Below the pieces are notes generated by a model. That model saw only the letters and a list, made by a program, of their open reading frames with translations, was not told the origin of the DNA and made no database searches. Positions 1 to 8,348 of a DNA stretch of 64,000 nucleotides are shown here, in pieces; the first letter of the stretch is position 1, and every line of letters starts with the position of its first letter. Origin of the DNA: Cyanomargarita calcarea GSE-NOS-MK-12-04C. Lineage in GTDB: Bacteria; Cyanobacteriota; Cyanobacteriia; Cyanobacteriales; Nostocaceae. The stretch is from contig JAHHGZ010000003.1 of assembly GCA_019359595.1 (NCBI GenBank), positions 1 to 64,000 on the forward strand, given 5' to 3'. Position numbers and translations under genes: made by a program.

Positions 1-120
1 GCGCGATATGCCTATGGCACGCTTGCGCGATATGCCTATGGCACGCTTGCGCGATATGCCTATGGCACGCTTGCGCGATATGCCTATGGCACGCTTGCGC
101 GATATGCCTATGGCACGCTT
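1..120. repeat. 24-bp tandem repeat (minisatellite), five copies
   Basis: Five perfect head-to-tail copies of a 24-bp unit (GCGCGATATGCCTATGGCAC plus GCTT) fill the left edge and run into GCGCGATCGC, so the array ends on a HIP1-like site. It probably continues left of the window. Because 24 is a multiple of three, one frame reads a repeating eight-residue peptide (MPMARLRD), but nothing suggests it is translated as a real protein. The unit resembles the GC-rich interspersed repeats of Nostocales that carry GCGATxxGCC cores. Confidence 0.9.
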
Positions 121-222
121 GCGCGATCGCACAGGAGAAAATGAACAACGAACGTTTTTCGATTACACGGGTAATTTTGTGTATGCCAGCAATAGAAATC
201 GTGGCAACCACGCATCTTTATC

Positions 223-471
223 TTGCTAGCATTAAATGACCCAGACTTGCAGGAAATTATCGAGCGAAAAAAGACGCAAGTTTTTTTAATCAAGGAAGGC
301 GAAAAGTTAGAAACAGTTACGTCTGTTGAGAAAATTAAATTACTACAATATTTGCGTCACCCTGGCTTTTGGGAGGAGATGACACCGCACGACCGCAACT
401 TGGTTTACCGAGAATTAATTGAGGTCGTTTGGTGTGATAAAGGCTTAATTGAAGTAGTGCCAATGATTTGA
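223..471 (+). pseudogene. C-terminal remnant of a XisF-type serine recombinase
   Basis: The frame has no plausible start (TTG at best) and stops occur just upstream. The last ~40 residues match the C-terminus of the full-length recombinase at 21.65-23.03 kb: both have PGFWEEMT, then a charged stretch, then a YxELI(E/D) helix. Family knowledge: this is the end of the C-terminal coiled-coil/zinc-ribbon domain of large serine recombinases, so the catalytic N-terminus is missing. It is best read as the stump of a second recombinase copy, possibly left by an older excision element whose 5' part was removed at the minisatellite. A truncation by rearrangement is inferred, not shown. Confidence 0.65.
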
Positions 472-581
472 CCGTTTTTTTCAAGGCGTTCTAATTCTGC
501 CTCAATTGTCAAGCCGTTCTTTTCTAAATATTTGTCAAACCGTTTTATTGCTTCCCTTAAAATATATCCTGCTAACTTCAT
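405..581 (-). CDS. Small hypothetical protein convergent with the recombinase remnant
   Basis: A 58-residue ORF starting MKLAGYILREAI (an upstream in-frame ATG at 599 would add six residues). It overlaps the 3' end of the recombinase remnant tail to tail by about 67 bp. The N-terminal two thirds is a charged amphipathic helix; the C-terminus lies in the antisense of the recombinase and is less protein-like. A similarly placed ORF, also starting MKL, overlaps the 3' end of the intact recombinase at 22954-23112. The conserved placement is the only argument for a function (possibly a directionality factor). It could be a chance ORF. Confidence 0.35.
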   Translation of the reverse strand: MKLAGYILREAIKRFDKYLEKNGLTIEAELERLEKNGQIIGTTSIKPLSHQTTSINSR

Positions 582-599
582 ATTTTTGTCTTTCTTCAT

Positions 600-1111
600 G
601 TTTTTTTCTGTAGCGGTCAGTAGCTTAACTTTTCCTGTGGCGACCCTTTATTTTTAACACAAAAAAAAATTGTTGATTGTTAATAGGGAACATCCGTAAA
701 AACCTTTAGACCTGTTACGCAGCAATCCATCCGCCGTTACAAACATCAGAGTTTTTATTCCTGCAAATCTCCATTATTTTTTACGGAGTTTTCTTAATAT
801 TAATTTGGTTGATATCGATGATACACTTACGACTAAGTACTTGCATTATTTAAAAGTCCATTTATCAGAAACTTCGTAGCTAATCTCACAATCAATTACT
901 TTTGTCTATCGTTAATTACAAAAATAACTCCAAAAATATCTCTGCGGTAGAACATACATATGCACAGCAGTTTTTTCGATATATGCGCTCGATGAAAATA
1001 GATTTATCCTGATTTATTTCACGGATTAATATCATCAAAAGATATCTAAAACTCTCTTCTTGTATAATAATATTGGAAAATGCAATCGAGCCTACATGTG
1101 GAGTTTTAACC
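600..1111. other. AT-rich intergenic region
   Basis: About 510 bp without a convincing gene. It is AT-rich, with A-runs near 660-670, and presumably holds the desaturase promoter. I see no tRNA, no repeat and no clear terminator. The minus-strand ORF at 916-1113 has no features of a real protein. Confidence 0.5.
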
Positions 1112-2074
1112 ATGCCTTGTGATGAAATTAACCAGCCTAAACCACTGAAAGAAGCCGACGCTACTAAACAAAAACAACATGGGATTCTCTCTAGGCAAGA
1201 AATAAATGTTTTAAACGAACGTTCTAATTATTTAGGCACGATCCAACTAGGGGTACATCTAGCGATCGCTGGATGTAGTGGCTACTTATATGCCTCGAAT
1301 TTCGGTAATTGGTTGGTGGCAATACCATCGCTTTTTATTTATGGGTTTAGCATTGCTTCGATGTTTGCACCAATGCACGAAGCCGTTCACAGAACAGCTT
1401 TTGCCAACAATCGTTTGAATAATATTGTCGCTTGGTTTGCAGGACTGCTCTCGTATTACAACAGTACTTTTTTTCGTTACTATCACAAGTGGCATCATCT
1501 TTATACACGTATTCCGGGTAAAGACCCAGAACTAACCGACATAACACCCAAAAATTGGGCTGAATACATACTAGTAATAAGTGGTTTGCCTTGGTGGTTC
1601 GCTCATGTTAACGGGCATTTTCGGGTTGCATTAGGCTCACTTGACGATTGCCCCTTTATTCCTTTATCAGCGCGTGCCCAAGTTATCCGCTCAACTCGAT
1701 TGCACTTAGCTGTTTACGTAGCTGCAATCGCCGTTTCAATTTTCTGCGGTCAACCTTGGTTTTTCCTTTATTGGTTACTGCCACTAATGGTTGGTCAGCC
1801 AATTCTGCGCTTCATTTTGCTGGCAGAACATACGGGTTGTACTTTAGACAATAATTTTTTAACAAATACGCGCACAACGCTGACACTTCTACCCATGCGC
1901 TTGTTAATGTGGAATATGTCATTTCATGCCGAACACCATTTATATCCATCAATTCCTTTTCACGCGCTACCAAAGGCGCATCAGCACTTAAATTCCCACT
2001 TTACTTACATTGATAAAGGTTATACAAAAGTCAACCGAGATATTACTAGTAAATTAGGACAGCTACCTAGTTAA
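1112..2074 (+). CDS. Membrane fatty acid desaturase
   Basis: Di-iron membrane desaturase/hydroxylase of the fatty-acid desaturase superfamily, predicted to act on acyl lipids or carotenoid-like substrates in the membrane. The three histidine boxes are visible: HEAVH with following RT, HKWHH and HAEHH with following LYP. Hydrophobic segments lie between box 1 and box 3, as in the family. I chose ATG 1112 because a GGAG at 1100-1103 lies eight bases upstream; a TTG at 1073 would add 13 residues. Length (320 aa) fits the soluble-terminus desaturases. The substrate and regiospecificity cannot be told from sequence alone. It stands alone, about 135 bp before the next gene. Confidence 0.85.
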   Translation: MPCDEINQPKPLKEADATKQKQHGILSRQEINVLNERSNYLGTIQLGVHLAIAGCSGYLYASNFGNWLVAIPSLFIYGFSIASMFAPMHEAVHRTAFANNRLNNIVAWFAGLLSYYNSTFFRYYHKWHHLYTRIPGKDPELTDITPKNWAEYILVISGLPWWFAHVNGHFRVALGSLDDCPFIPLSARAQVIRSTRLHLAVYVAAIAVSIFCGQPWFFLYWLLPLMVGQPILRFILLAEHTGCTLDNNFLTNTRTTLTLLPMRLLMWNMSFHAEHHLYPSIPFHALPKAHQHLNSHFTYIDKGYTKVNRDITSKLGQLPS

Positions 2075-2209
2075 TCTTTCCCAAACGGTTGCCCCGATTA
2101 ATACCATCATTTAGCAGCGCTTTGCCCTAGCATCAACTGTTTCCAGCACTTCGATTAAAGCATCTAGGGAAGCGATCGCTCCTTCAGGTTTCCGATTTAA
2201 TAAATTAGT

Positions 2210-3103
2210 ATGAAATTAGCACACACAAAAACCATTCATTTTATCAATTTTGAAAATAGACCTTTAAACCCAAACTTATGCCAACCAAGAAAAATTCGCT
2301 TTCAATTTGATAATATTCCAACACTATGGTTGAATAATAGTTCTGTACTAACTCATTTTTTTAATGCAATAAATTTATTTGTACCTGCATTTGAAAGATT
2401 TATGGTACGGGCAATGAAAAATCAACTATCCTGTATTAAAAATACAAATATTGAATTACCAATTCGCGGTTTAATTGGACAGGAAACAACTCACGGACAA
2501 ACACATAAAAAGTATAATAGAATACTTGAAGCTCAGGGCTATAAGTTTAAAACCGCATTAATAATAACCGATTTTTTGTTTACCGAAGTATTGGAAAAAT
2601 ATTTAAGCGATAAAATGTGCCTAGCCTTAATTGCAGGTTTTGAACACTTAACAACAATATTTGCTTGTATTGTTCTTGAATCGAATATGCTTGCAAATGC
2701 TAACCCTACTATGCGTTCATTATGGGAATGGCACTCGGCTGAAGAAATTGAGCATAGCGGACTAGCATTCAAATTTTTAATTCACTTGGACAATCGCTAC
2801 TATATACGTGCATTAGGAGGTCTGTTAGGGGCTGCAATCGTTGTTGCTTTCATTTTAATTGGCATGGTATTATTAATAATACAAGATAAAAGTTTAAATA
2901 ATAAAAAAATACTTTCCGATCTAATAAAGCTATTGTTTACTGATTACAAATTCATCCCATTAACCGTAAAAAATTTCATTCCATATTTCCAAGTTAAATA
3001 TTATCCTCAATCGAAAGATTTATATCAGTATGCAGAAAAAGTTTTTCAAGCGCAAAGCTCGCCACGTGAAAGATTCGATGTGGCAGACTTTGTGCAAAAT
3101 TGA
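2210..3103 (+). CDS. PF10118-type metal-dependent hydrolase
   Basis: 297 aa. Motifs QETTHGQTH and WHSAEEIEHSGLAF match the predicted metal-binding motifs of the PF10118 family (a ferritin-like helical fold, function unknown, often called predicted metal-dependent hydrolase). One hydrophobic segment around residues 205-225 could be a membrane anchor. It follows the desaturase on the same strand but with a 135-bp gap. Codon usage is AT-rich relative to neighbours. A role in lipid metabolism alongside the desaturase is possible but only inferred. Confidence 0.75.
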   Translation: MKLAHTKTIHFINFENRPLNPNLCQPRKIRFQFDNIPTLWLNNSSVLTHFFNAINLFVPAFERFMVRAMKNQLSCIKNTNIELPIRGLIGQETTHGQTHKKYNRILEAQGYKFKTALIITDFLFTEVLEKYLSDKMCLALIAGFEHLTTIFACIVLESNMLANANPTMRSLWEWHSAEEIEHSGLAFKFLIHLDNRYYIRALGGLLGAAIVVAFILIGMVLLIIQDKSLNNKKILSDLIKLLFTDYKFIPLTVKNFIPYFQVKYYPQSKDLYQYAEKVFQAQSSPRERFDVADFVQN

Positions 3104-3397
3104 CCAATGACTACACATCACAACAACTATAAAAATATAGGTTGTTACTTTTGGTAAGGGGGAAAGCCCCCTTCTTAACATGGACATTATGCGTCGCTAA
3201 AATCAAACAGTTCGTAACGTCGCGCCAACCATATTTGTACAGCGCACCATCTAATTTCATTAGCAAGGACGAGTCCTCGAAACTTACATGTTTCTCTCAC
3301 CCTGCTAAAATTATTGTATCTAACGATATGCGCATCTACCATGCCAACCCAAGGATTTGAAGTTAAACTCTTACCGCGTTATGAAGAAAAAACGAAT

Positions 3398-3757
3398 TTA
3401 CTTACTGCTACGTAGCAGACGATTTAATATAGGTTGTCCCGTAGGATGATATATTTCCAAACGAATAATATTTGATTGCTTTGGTCGGTAAGTAACTCTA
3501 TAACTATATCCATCCTTTTTCCAGGTGTAAACTTGACGATTTTTATCGCCAGATTTCGTTACCTCGGTGCTGAAAATAGACTGCTCGGTTTTTAGATGAA
3601 TGCGCTGAAAATTATATTCTCCTTCATTAAACCTGAGTTGGACAGCCCATGTATCATCCCTAAAATAACCACTCGGATAATCAAAATTATCTGTAGCAGC
3701 TTGAGCAGGTGTGGCAAATCCAATAATTGTAACTAGTGCGATACTATGAAGTTTCAT
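3398..3757 (-). CDS. Small secreted hypothetical protein
   Basis: 119 aa starting at MKLHSIALVTI, with a typical signal peptide ending in an AQA-A cleavage motif. The mature part is basic, rich in aromatic and beta-prone residues, and has no cysteines. I do not recognise the family. The ORF is open further upstream, but the signal peptide argues for this start. The flanking gap 3104-3397 shows no convincing gene. Confidence 0.5.
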   Translation of the reverse strand: MKLHSIALVTIIGFATPAQAATDNFDYPSGYFRDDTWAVQLRFNEGEYNFQRIHLKTEQSIFSTEVTKSGDKNRQVYTWKKDGYSYRVTYRPKQSNIIRLEIYHPTGQPILNRLLRSSK

Positions 3758-3888
3758 GTGGTTATCTTTTTCGATAAAGTAATTAAATTTTATTAAGTGC
3801 AAAGTGTTGTCACAGGCTACAACCATCGCCTATGGGTTAACCTCATACCCTGATAAAATCTACACATCCAACCACACAAATTCCAGAA

Positions 3889-4023
3889 ATGTCTGCCAAA
3901 GGCTTCGGTGTCAAGCCACCCAGTAAAATTGATAAACTTATCGAGCAAGCAGTTCGTCATGCTCAAGCTCTTGCGATGCCGAAGGCAACCACTTGTGGTA
4001 TCGCTTCTATCAAAAGTGCATAG
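3889..4023 (+). CDS. Short ORF with in-frame interspersed repeat (gene fragment?)
   Basis: 44 residues. The first 28 (starting MSAKGFGVKPPSK) look like the N-terminus of a larger cyanobacterial protein. The next ten residues (AMPKATTCGIA) are encoded by an interspersed 32-bp repeat also found inside the SnoaL-like gene at 4830-5231. Soon after the repeat the frame stops, so insertion of the repeat may have truncated a longer gene. Expression is unproven. Confidence 0.35.
   Translation: MSAKGFGVKPPSKIDKLIEQAVRHAQALAMPKATTCGIASIKSA
3972..4003 (+). repeat. 32-bp interspersed repeat, copy 1
   Basis: GCGATGCCGAAGGCAACCAC followed by TTGTGGTATCGC. The ends are inverted (GCGAT...ATCGC), as in palindromic cyanobacterial repeats. 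An identical copy lies at 4966-4997 in the opposite orientation, and a degenerate one at about 5298-5330. Confidence 0.85.
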
Positions 4024-4123
4024 CATACGCCTGTCATCAAAGAAAATGCTACTCCATAATCAGTATTGATTACGGAGGCTGAAGTAGTAATTAAATTAGA
4101 CTTGACGAAGACTAAAAATCCGA

Positions 4124-4690
4124 TTATGAGCAAAGAATGCCAGACCAGTCTTGATGTCCTCGACCTGATTGGCACTTATATTGCTGACCTACCCAAACAA
4201 TTTCCCATTTATTTTGGTTGCGTTTCAGTTCGATGCGCTCTCGTATCGAATTTATTGAATCATCAGGCACACCTATTATGGTATATACAATTAAAGCTGT
4301 TTCTCTTGTGGGATATGTAACTAAAATATCTTCAGACCTTCTACCTTCTTCTTCTTCTACTAAGTTACTAAACAATTGTGCAGCTACTGCTTTTGGATTA
4401 GTAGCTTTAATTCGGTTATTCTTTATAAATTCTTGTACGTTAATTATCCGAAAATCAAAACGTGGATTACTTAGTGCTGCGTTTAATTTAGACCAAGTTT
4501 TTTCGCCCACAATGCCGTCAGCAACTAATTGTTGTGATTTTTGGAAATTGATGACAGCTTCCTTAGTTTTTGCTCCAAAAGTACCGTCAACAATACCCGA
4601 ATAAAAATTGAGTTTTTTCAAATCTTCTTGTAGCTTGGTGACTTCAGCACCTTTTGATCCTTCTTTAAGCACAGCAGAAGTAGCGTTCAT
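4124..4690 (-). CDS. Peptidoglycan-binding domain protein
   Basis: 188 aa. Residues ~8-72 are a PG_binding_1 repeat (LKEGSKGAEVTKLQEDL, then FGAKTKEAVINFQ and VADGIVGEKTW), which binds cell-wall peptidoglycan in many hydrolases. The remainder has no catalytic motif that I recognise. There is no signal peptide, which is odd for a wall-binding protein, so it may be cytosolic or use a non-classical route. The start ATG follows AAGGACA, a plausible ribosome site. Confidence 0.7.
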   Translation of the reverse strand: MNATSAVLKEGSKGAEVTKLQEDLKKLNFYSGIVDGTFGAKTKEAVINFQKSQQLVADGIVGEKTWSKLNAALSNPRFDFRIINVQEFIKNNRIKATNPKAVAAQLFSNLVEEEEGRRSEDILVTYPTRETALIVYTIIGVPDDSINSIRERIELKRNQNKWEIVWVGQQYKCQSGRGHQDWSGILCS

Positions 4691-4829
4691 AATTTGTCCT
4701 TGCCTAATTGCGTTTTAGAATTTTATGTTTGGTGTCAACATATACTTAATATCACTTTTAAATTTGCCCATTCCGCACAAACAAGTAGAAAAATTTGAAA
4801 TTTTTCTCGAATCTAGAGTTTTTATATAA

Positions 4830-5231
4830 CTAAGCCACGATGGTTGAATGGGCAACAACTATTTGCCATTTGCCACTATTCGTAGATGCCCATATTCGTG
4901 TAAATCGAAAATTCGCATCCCACCTAACATTAGCAATACTTCCCAATATATTAACTTTTACCAAAGCGATACCACAAGTGGTTGCCTTCGGCATCGCTAC
5001 ATCTCCAACAATCCGAATAGTTTGCTCTAATGGTGTTATCGACTCAATTTTAATTATTCCTGCTCGGTGTGCTTCCAGATCGTCTTTTTTGGTAAATAAC
5101 TGACCGAGGTGATTTGTAAATATTAGCTCCGGCGCGAGAAGTTCATCGAGTACTTCGACATCTGAGCGAAGCATTGCTTGTCGCAAACGCGCTTCACAAT
5201 TAATAATTTCAGTTTCGATAGGATTATTCAT
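4830..5231 (-). CDS. SnoaL/DUF4440-like protein with inserted repeat peptide
   Basis: 133 aa of the NTF2-like DUF4440/SnoaL type: an N-terminal helix with EARLRQAML, then LAPELIFTNHLGQLFTKKDD, and a C-terminal FRFTRIWAxxxGKWQIV motif. In the middle, after IVGDV, ten residues (AMPKATTCGIA) are encoded by the 32-bp interspersed repeat (4966-4997). The frame is kept, so the family fold has gained a peptide loop between strands. Whether the product is functional is unknown. Confidence 0.7.
   Translation of the reverse strand: MNNPIETEIINCEARLRQAMLRSDVEVLDELLAPELIFTNHLGQLFTKKDDLEAHRAGIIKIESITPLEQTIRIVGDVAMPKATTCGIALVKVNILGSIANVRWDANFRFTRIWASTNSGKWQIVVAHSTIVA
4966..4997 (-). repeat. 32-bp interspersed repeat, copy 2 (inside a gene)
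   Basis: Reverse-strand copy identical to 3972-4003, lying in frame inside the SnoaL-like gene. A third, degenerate copy with GCGAAACCACGAAGTG and ending GGCATCGC lies at about 5298-5330, just upstream of that gene. Confidence 0.85.
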
Positions 5232-5346
5232 CTATTTTTCCATTTAGATGTCTAACTAGTTATTATACGGAAAACTTCTATATAATCTTCTTCTCGATAG
5301 CGAAACCACGAAGTGATTGTCTTTGGCATCGCACTGGCAATCGCAG

Positions 5347-5640
5347 TCGGGCATTGGATGAAGCCGTGCGAATGATTGAAGAATTAGGCAAAGCCTTCGC
5401 AATGGCTACAACGATTAACTAGCTAGAGCCACGATTGAATTTGCGTTTCAGGTTATGGGTGACGGGCGTGTTGCAGTAGATACAACTGATCCGCGTGTTA
5501 ATGTGGAAGGTGCTAGTATCTCAAAACAAGCCTCATATTGACAGTATCTAGTTGATGGTGTAATGAAAGGTCAGCTTTTCACGGCGCATATATACAACGA
5601 AGGCGGACGTGTTATGGTAATCAAAAAAGTTGGAAAATAA
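5347..5640 (+). pseudogene. Decayed gene of unknown family
   Basis: Two blocks of protein-like sequence in different frames: about 5347-5420 (containing DEAVRMIEELGKAFAMAT) and 5428-5640 (containing FQVMGDGRVAVDTTDPRV, then GQLFTAHIYNEGG). The second block has an in-frame TGA at 5539-5541 and ends at TAA 5640. Frame change plus stop mark a dead gene. I do not recognise the family. Confidence 0.4.
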
Positions 5641-5718
5641 TTGAGAAATCGAAACCGAACCGTTATTGTCGCCACTTAGCTATCGTAACAAGCCCGCTAG
5701 TTTACTAGTTCTAACCAA

Positions 5719-6669
5719 TTACGACTGCTGCTTTACTAATGTGCGTTCTAGCGTAGCCCGATCCCACTTGCCAAGGTTTGCAGCTGCAAGGTAAGTGCTT
5801 TGGAAAAAAGTAAGTAATAGCTCATCCGGTGACTTGGCTGTTCGCACTGCATCGTAAGGCAGTACAAATTCCCCTAAGTCCTCACTATAACTCGCTTCTT
5901 TTGGCTCAATCGAATACTCCTTAAAACCGGATGGTGTTGGATAAGCATAGGCATAGAAAACAGGTTCTACACCATCACTACCTGGCCAGAAACCACAGCT
6001 ACTTACCTCATGGGAGTATGCCTCTTTTGTTACCCAATCGGCCATATTCGGAATTCCACCTGGATGTTTGGGTGCTGCTTGCCCAGAGAAACGGGTAACG
6101 GCTAAGTCAAAGCTGCCCCAGAAAAAATGAACTGGGCTTACCTTACCGATAAATCGGGAGCGAAACTCTGTAAGGACACGACTGGCCTGCACTAAAATAC
6201 AAAAGAACCGCTGTGCATATTCTGGATCGTAAGTTGCGTGCTTATAATCCTCCTCAAAGGGAATTGGATCTGCCACTTCAACTGGTGTTGTCCAAATAGC
6301 AACTTCAATACCAAGCGATCGCAGGGCAGTCATTGTTTCTTGGTAAAAGTCGGCTACAGACTGCGAACGTAAATCTTGTGTTTTAGTACTGCCATCACTA
6401 GTGTTGATAACAAGTTTGTGGCCAACAAAGTCGAAGTTGATTTCAAAAGTTTTAGAACCGTATGGAATAACCGATGTTGTCAGTCCGCGAACCGTTACGT
6501 ACAATGGCACATGCCACCAGTGGTTCAAGAATGGACTTTGCACAAGTCGAATTTTTCCGACAATTTGAGTCCACATATGGAGCGTTGCATACGTGTCCTT
6601 CCACTCGTTGAATAGCAAACTTGGCCAAATTTCAACTGCATTACCATTAACATTATGTGGTTCAGTCAT
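5719..6669 (-). CDS. DUF5996 family protein
   Basis: 316 aa. Begins with WPSLLFNEWKDTYATLHMWT and continues with NHWWHVPLYVT and SPVHFFWGSFDLAVTRFSG, all characteristic of the DUF5996 family, whose function is unknown. Complete length, no signal peptide, likely cytosolic. It is a single gene, oriented against the following dus gene with a 190-bp divergent gap. Confidence 0.8.
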   Translation of the reverse strand: MTEPHNVNGNAVEIWPSLLFNEWKDTYATLHMWTQIVGKIRLVQSPFLNHWWHVPLYVTVRGLTTSVIPYGSKTFEINFDFVGHKLVINTSDGSTKTQDLRSQSVADFYQETMTALRSLGIEVAIWTTPVEVADPIPFEEDYKHATYDPEYAQRFFCILVQASRVLTEFRSRFIGKVSPVHFFWGSFDLAVTRFSGQAAPKHPGGIPNMADWVTKEAYSHEVSSCGFWPGSDGVEPVFYAYAYPTPSGFKEYSIEPKEASYSEDLGEFVLPYDAVRTAKSPDELLLTFFQSTYLAAANLGKWDRATLERTLVKQQS

Positions 6670-6862
6670 TCAAATAACTCCACTTTTAAGTCCTGGTAAA
6701 TTTACTAATACCATATATTGAGTAGGGATTACTGGGGGGCGTTTGATAGCGATGCTTGAACGTTATTTTTAGATTAGATTATTCGGCTCAACCTCAACAT
6801 GAGTTCCACCTCAGCAACTCTTTTTTGATACAGTAATGCTTTGCCCGTCGCTCTTTATCTCT

Positions 6863-7882
6863 ATGTCCCAGGTATCGCTCCCCCAATCGCTTCATCCAAA
6901 CCTACCACTCATCGCTCTTGCGCCCATGCAGGATGTGACAAACCTCTGGTTTATGAAGGTCATTGCCCACTATGGCAGTCCTGACTACTTCTTCACCGAA
7001 TATTTTCGCGTGAATGATACCTCACGGCTCAATCGTAACATTCTGGCAGCAATCACTGAAAACGACACGGGTCGCCCCGTTTTTGCTCAAATGATTGGCG
7101 AAAGCATTCCAGACTTAGTAAGAACAGCACAGGAACTCTGCCGCTATAATATCGCTGGAGTTGACTTGAATATGGGCTGTCCAGCACCTAGAATCTATCG
7201 CAAAAATGCTGGGGGTGGATTACTGCGAGAACCCGAAAAAGTGGATCGGATTTTGGGAGAATTGCGTTCTGTAGTGAACGATCGACCTTTGACCGTCAAG
7301 ATGCGCGTAGGCTTTGAAAATACAGATACTTTTTACGAAATTCTAGATACGATCAATCGCCACAGCATTGATTTGCTGAGTTTGCACGGTCGCACGGTGA
7401 AAGATATGTACCACGGGGCAGTTAAATATGATTTGATTGCTGAAGCGGTTAAGCGGGTCAATTGTCCAGTGCTTGCCAATGGCAATATCCACTCTGCTGC
7501 AACTGCCCTATCCGTACTTTCTCAAACGGGCGCAGCGGGTGTGATGGTCGGACGTTGGGCGATCGGGAATCCTTGGATTTTTAATCAAATTCGGCAGGCT
7601 TTGCGCTCCGAGACGATCGTGCCCGTTCCTTTAGTAGAGGTACGGAACTATATCGACCGTTTATTGCAAACTCCTAACTCGGCAACTATACCAGTGCGAT
7701 CGCGCGTAGGCTACCTCAAAAAGTTCCTCAACTATATTACCCTGAGTGTTGACGCTGAAGGTAATTTCCTACAGATGATGCGACAGACCTCTACCGAGGT
7801 AGAACTGCTTAACCTCTGCGATCGCTTTCTCCTTGCCGATCTGACGAAAACTTTAGCTCTAGCACCCTACTCAGGCGTGTAA
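6863..7882 (+). CDS. dus: tRNA-dihydrouridine synthase
   Basis: FMN-dependent reduction of uridine to dihydrouridine in tRNA. A TIM barrel starting LIALAPMQDVTN; the catalytic cysteine is in DLNMGCPAP; LSLHGRT and LANGNI carry phosphate/FMN-binding residues, and GVMVGRWAIGNPWIF is the C-terminal FMN-phosphate loop. 339 aa from ATG 6863; ATG 6836 would add nine residues. The closest subgroup looks DusA/DusC-like, but the number is not certain. The following 7883-8348 stretch holds no gene I can support. Confidence 0.9.
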   Translation: MSQVSLPQSLHPNLPLIALAPMQDVTNLWFMKVIAHYGSPDYFFTEYFRVNDTSRLNRNILAAITENDTGRPVFAQMIGESIPDLVRTAQELCRYNIAGVDLNMGCPAPRIYRKNAGGGLLREPEKVDRILGELRSVVNDRPLTVKMRVGFENTDTFYEILDTINRHSIDLLSLHGRTVKDMYHGAVKYDLIAEAVKRVNCPVLANGNIHSAATALSVLSQTGAAGVMVGRWAIGNPWIFNQIRQALRSETIVPVPLVEVRNYIDRLLQTPNSATIPVRSRVGYLKKFLNYITLSVDAEGNFLQMMRQTSTEVELLNLCDRFLLADLTKTLALAPYSGV

Positions 7883-8348
7883 CTATTGAAACACAGATGA
7901 GGCTGAGTCTAGGCTGTTGACTTTATGTATTTTAATCCTGACTGTTGCTCCTGGTAAGGAATATAACCCTTGACCTAACTCAATACCTAGTAAGTAAGAA
8001 ATAATATTGCATAAGTTGAGAGTGGTAATAAATATATATAGTGGTAATTGCACTCCGTCCTCCCCATATAATTATGCGTTTTTCTAAGATTGGTCTAATT
8101 ATTGCACCGTCATTGCCACTGATGGTAGTCAGAAGTCCATAGTGATAATAGGGAAACACCGCCACGTAGCCACGGTTCCTGGTCTGAAAACCCTTACCCT
8201 GTCTGAAGATTGCTAATTTGCTACATCAGAGTCAAAAAAGACATTATTTATAACGAAAAATTAAGCCTTTTGAAGGCCGAACAGTAGGTTTTTACAAACA
8301 TCTTGGTGCAATGCCAACAGGAGAACAGGAGAACAGGAGAAAAGCCTC
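7883..8348. other. Intergenic region before the TPR-CHAT gene
   Basis: About 465 bp without a supported gene. The minus ORF at 7980-8165 lacks protein character. Just upstream of the TPR gene a short direct repeat of GAGAACAG (8321-8340) gives several purine-rich possible ribosome sites. Confidence 0.5.

Noticed and set aside
8-229. 73-aa ORF over the minisatellite
   Set aside because: It only translates the 24-bp repeat and a short non-conserved tail; no gene evidence.
3142-3360. 72-aa ORF between the PF10118 gene and the secreted protein
   Set aside because: Low-complexity, no ribosome site, no recognisable domain; a neighbouring frame has a short protein-like stretch but is too short to call.
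7980-8165. Minus-strand ORF before the TPR-CHAT gene
   Set aside because: Composition is not protein-like and no start signals are visible.
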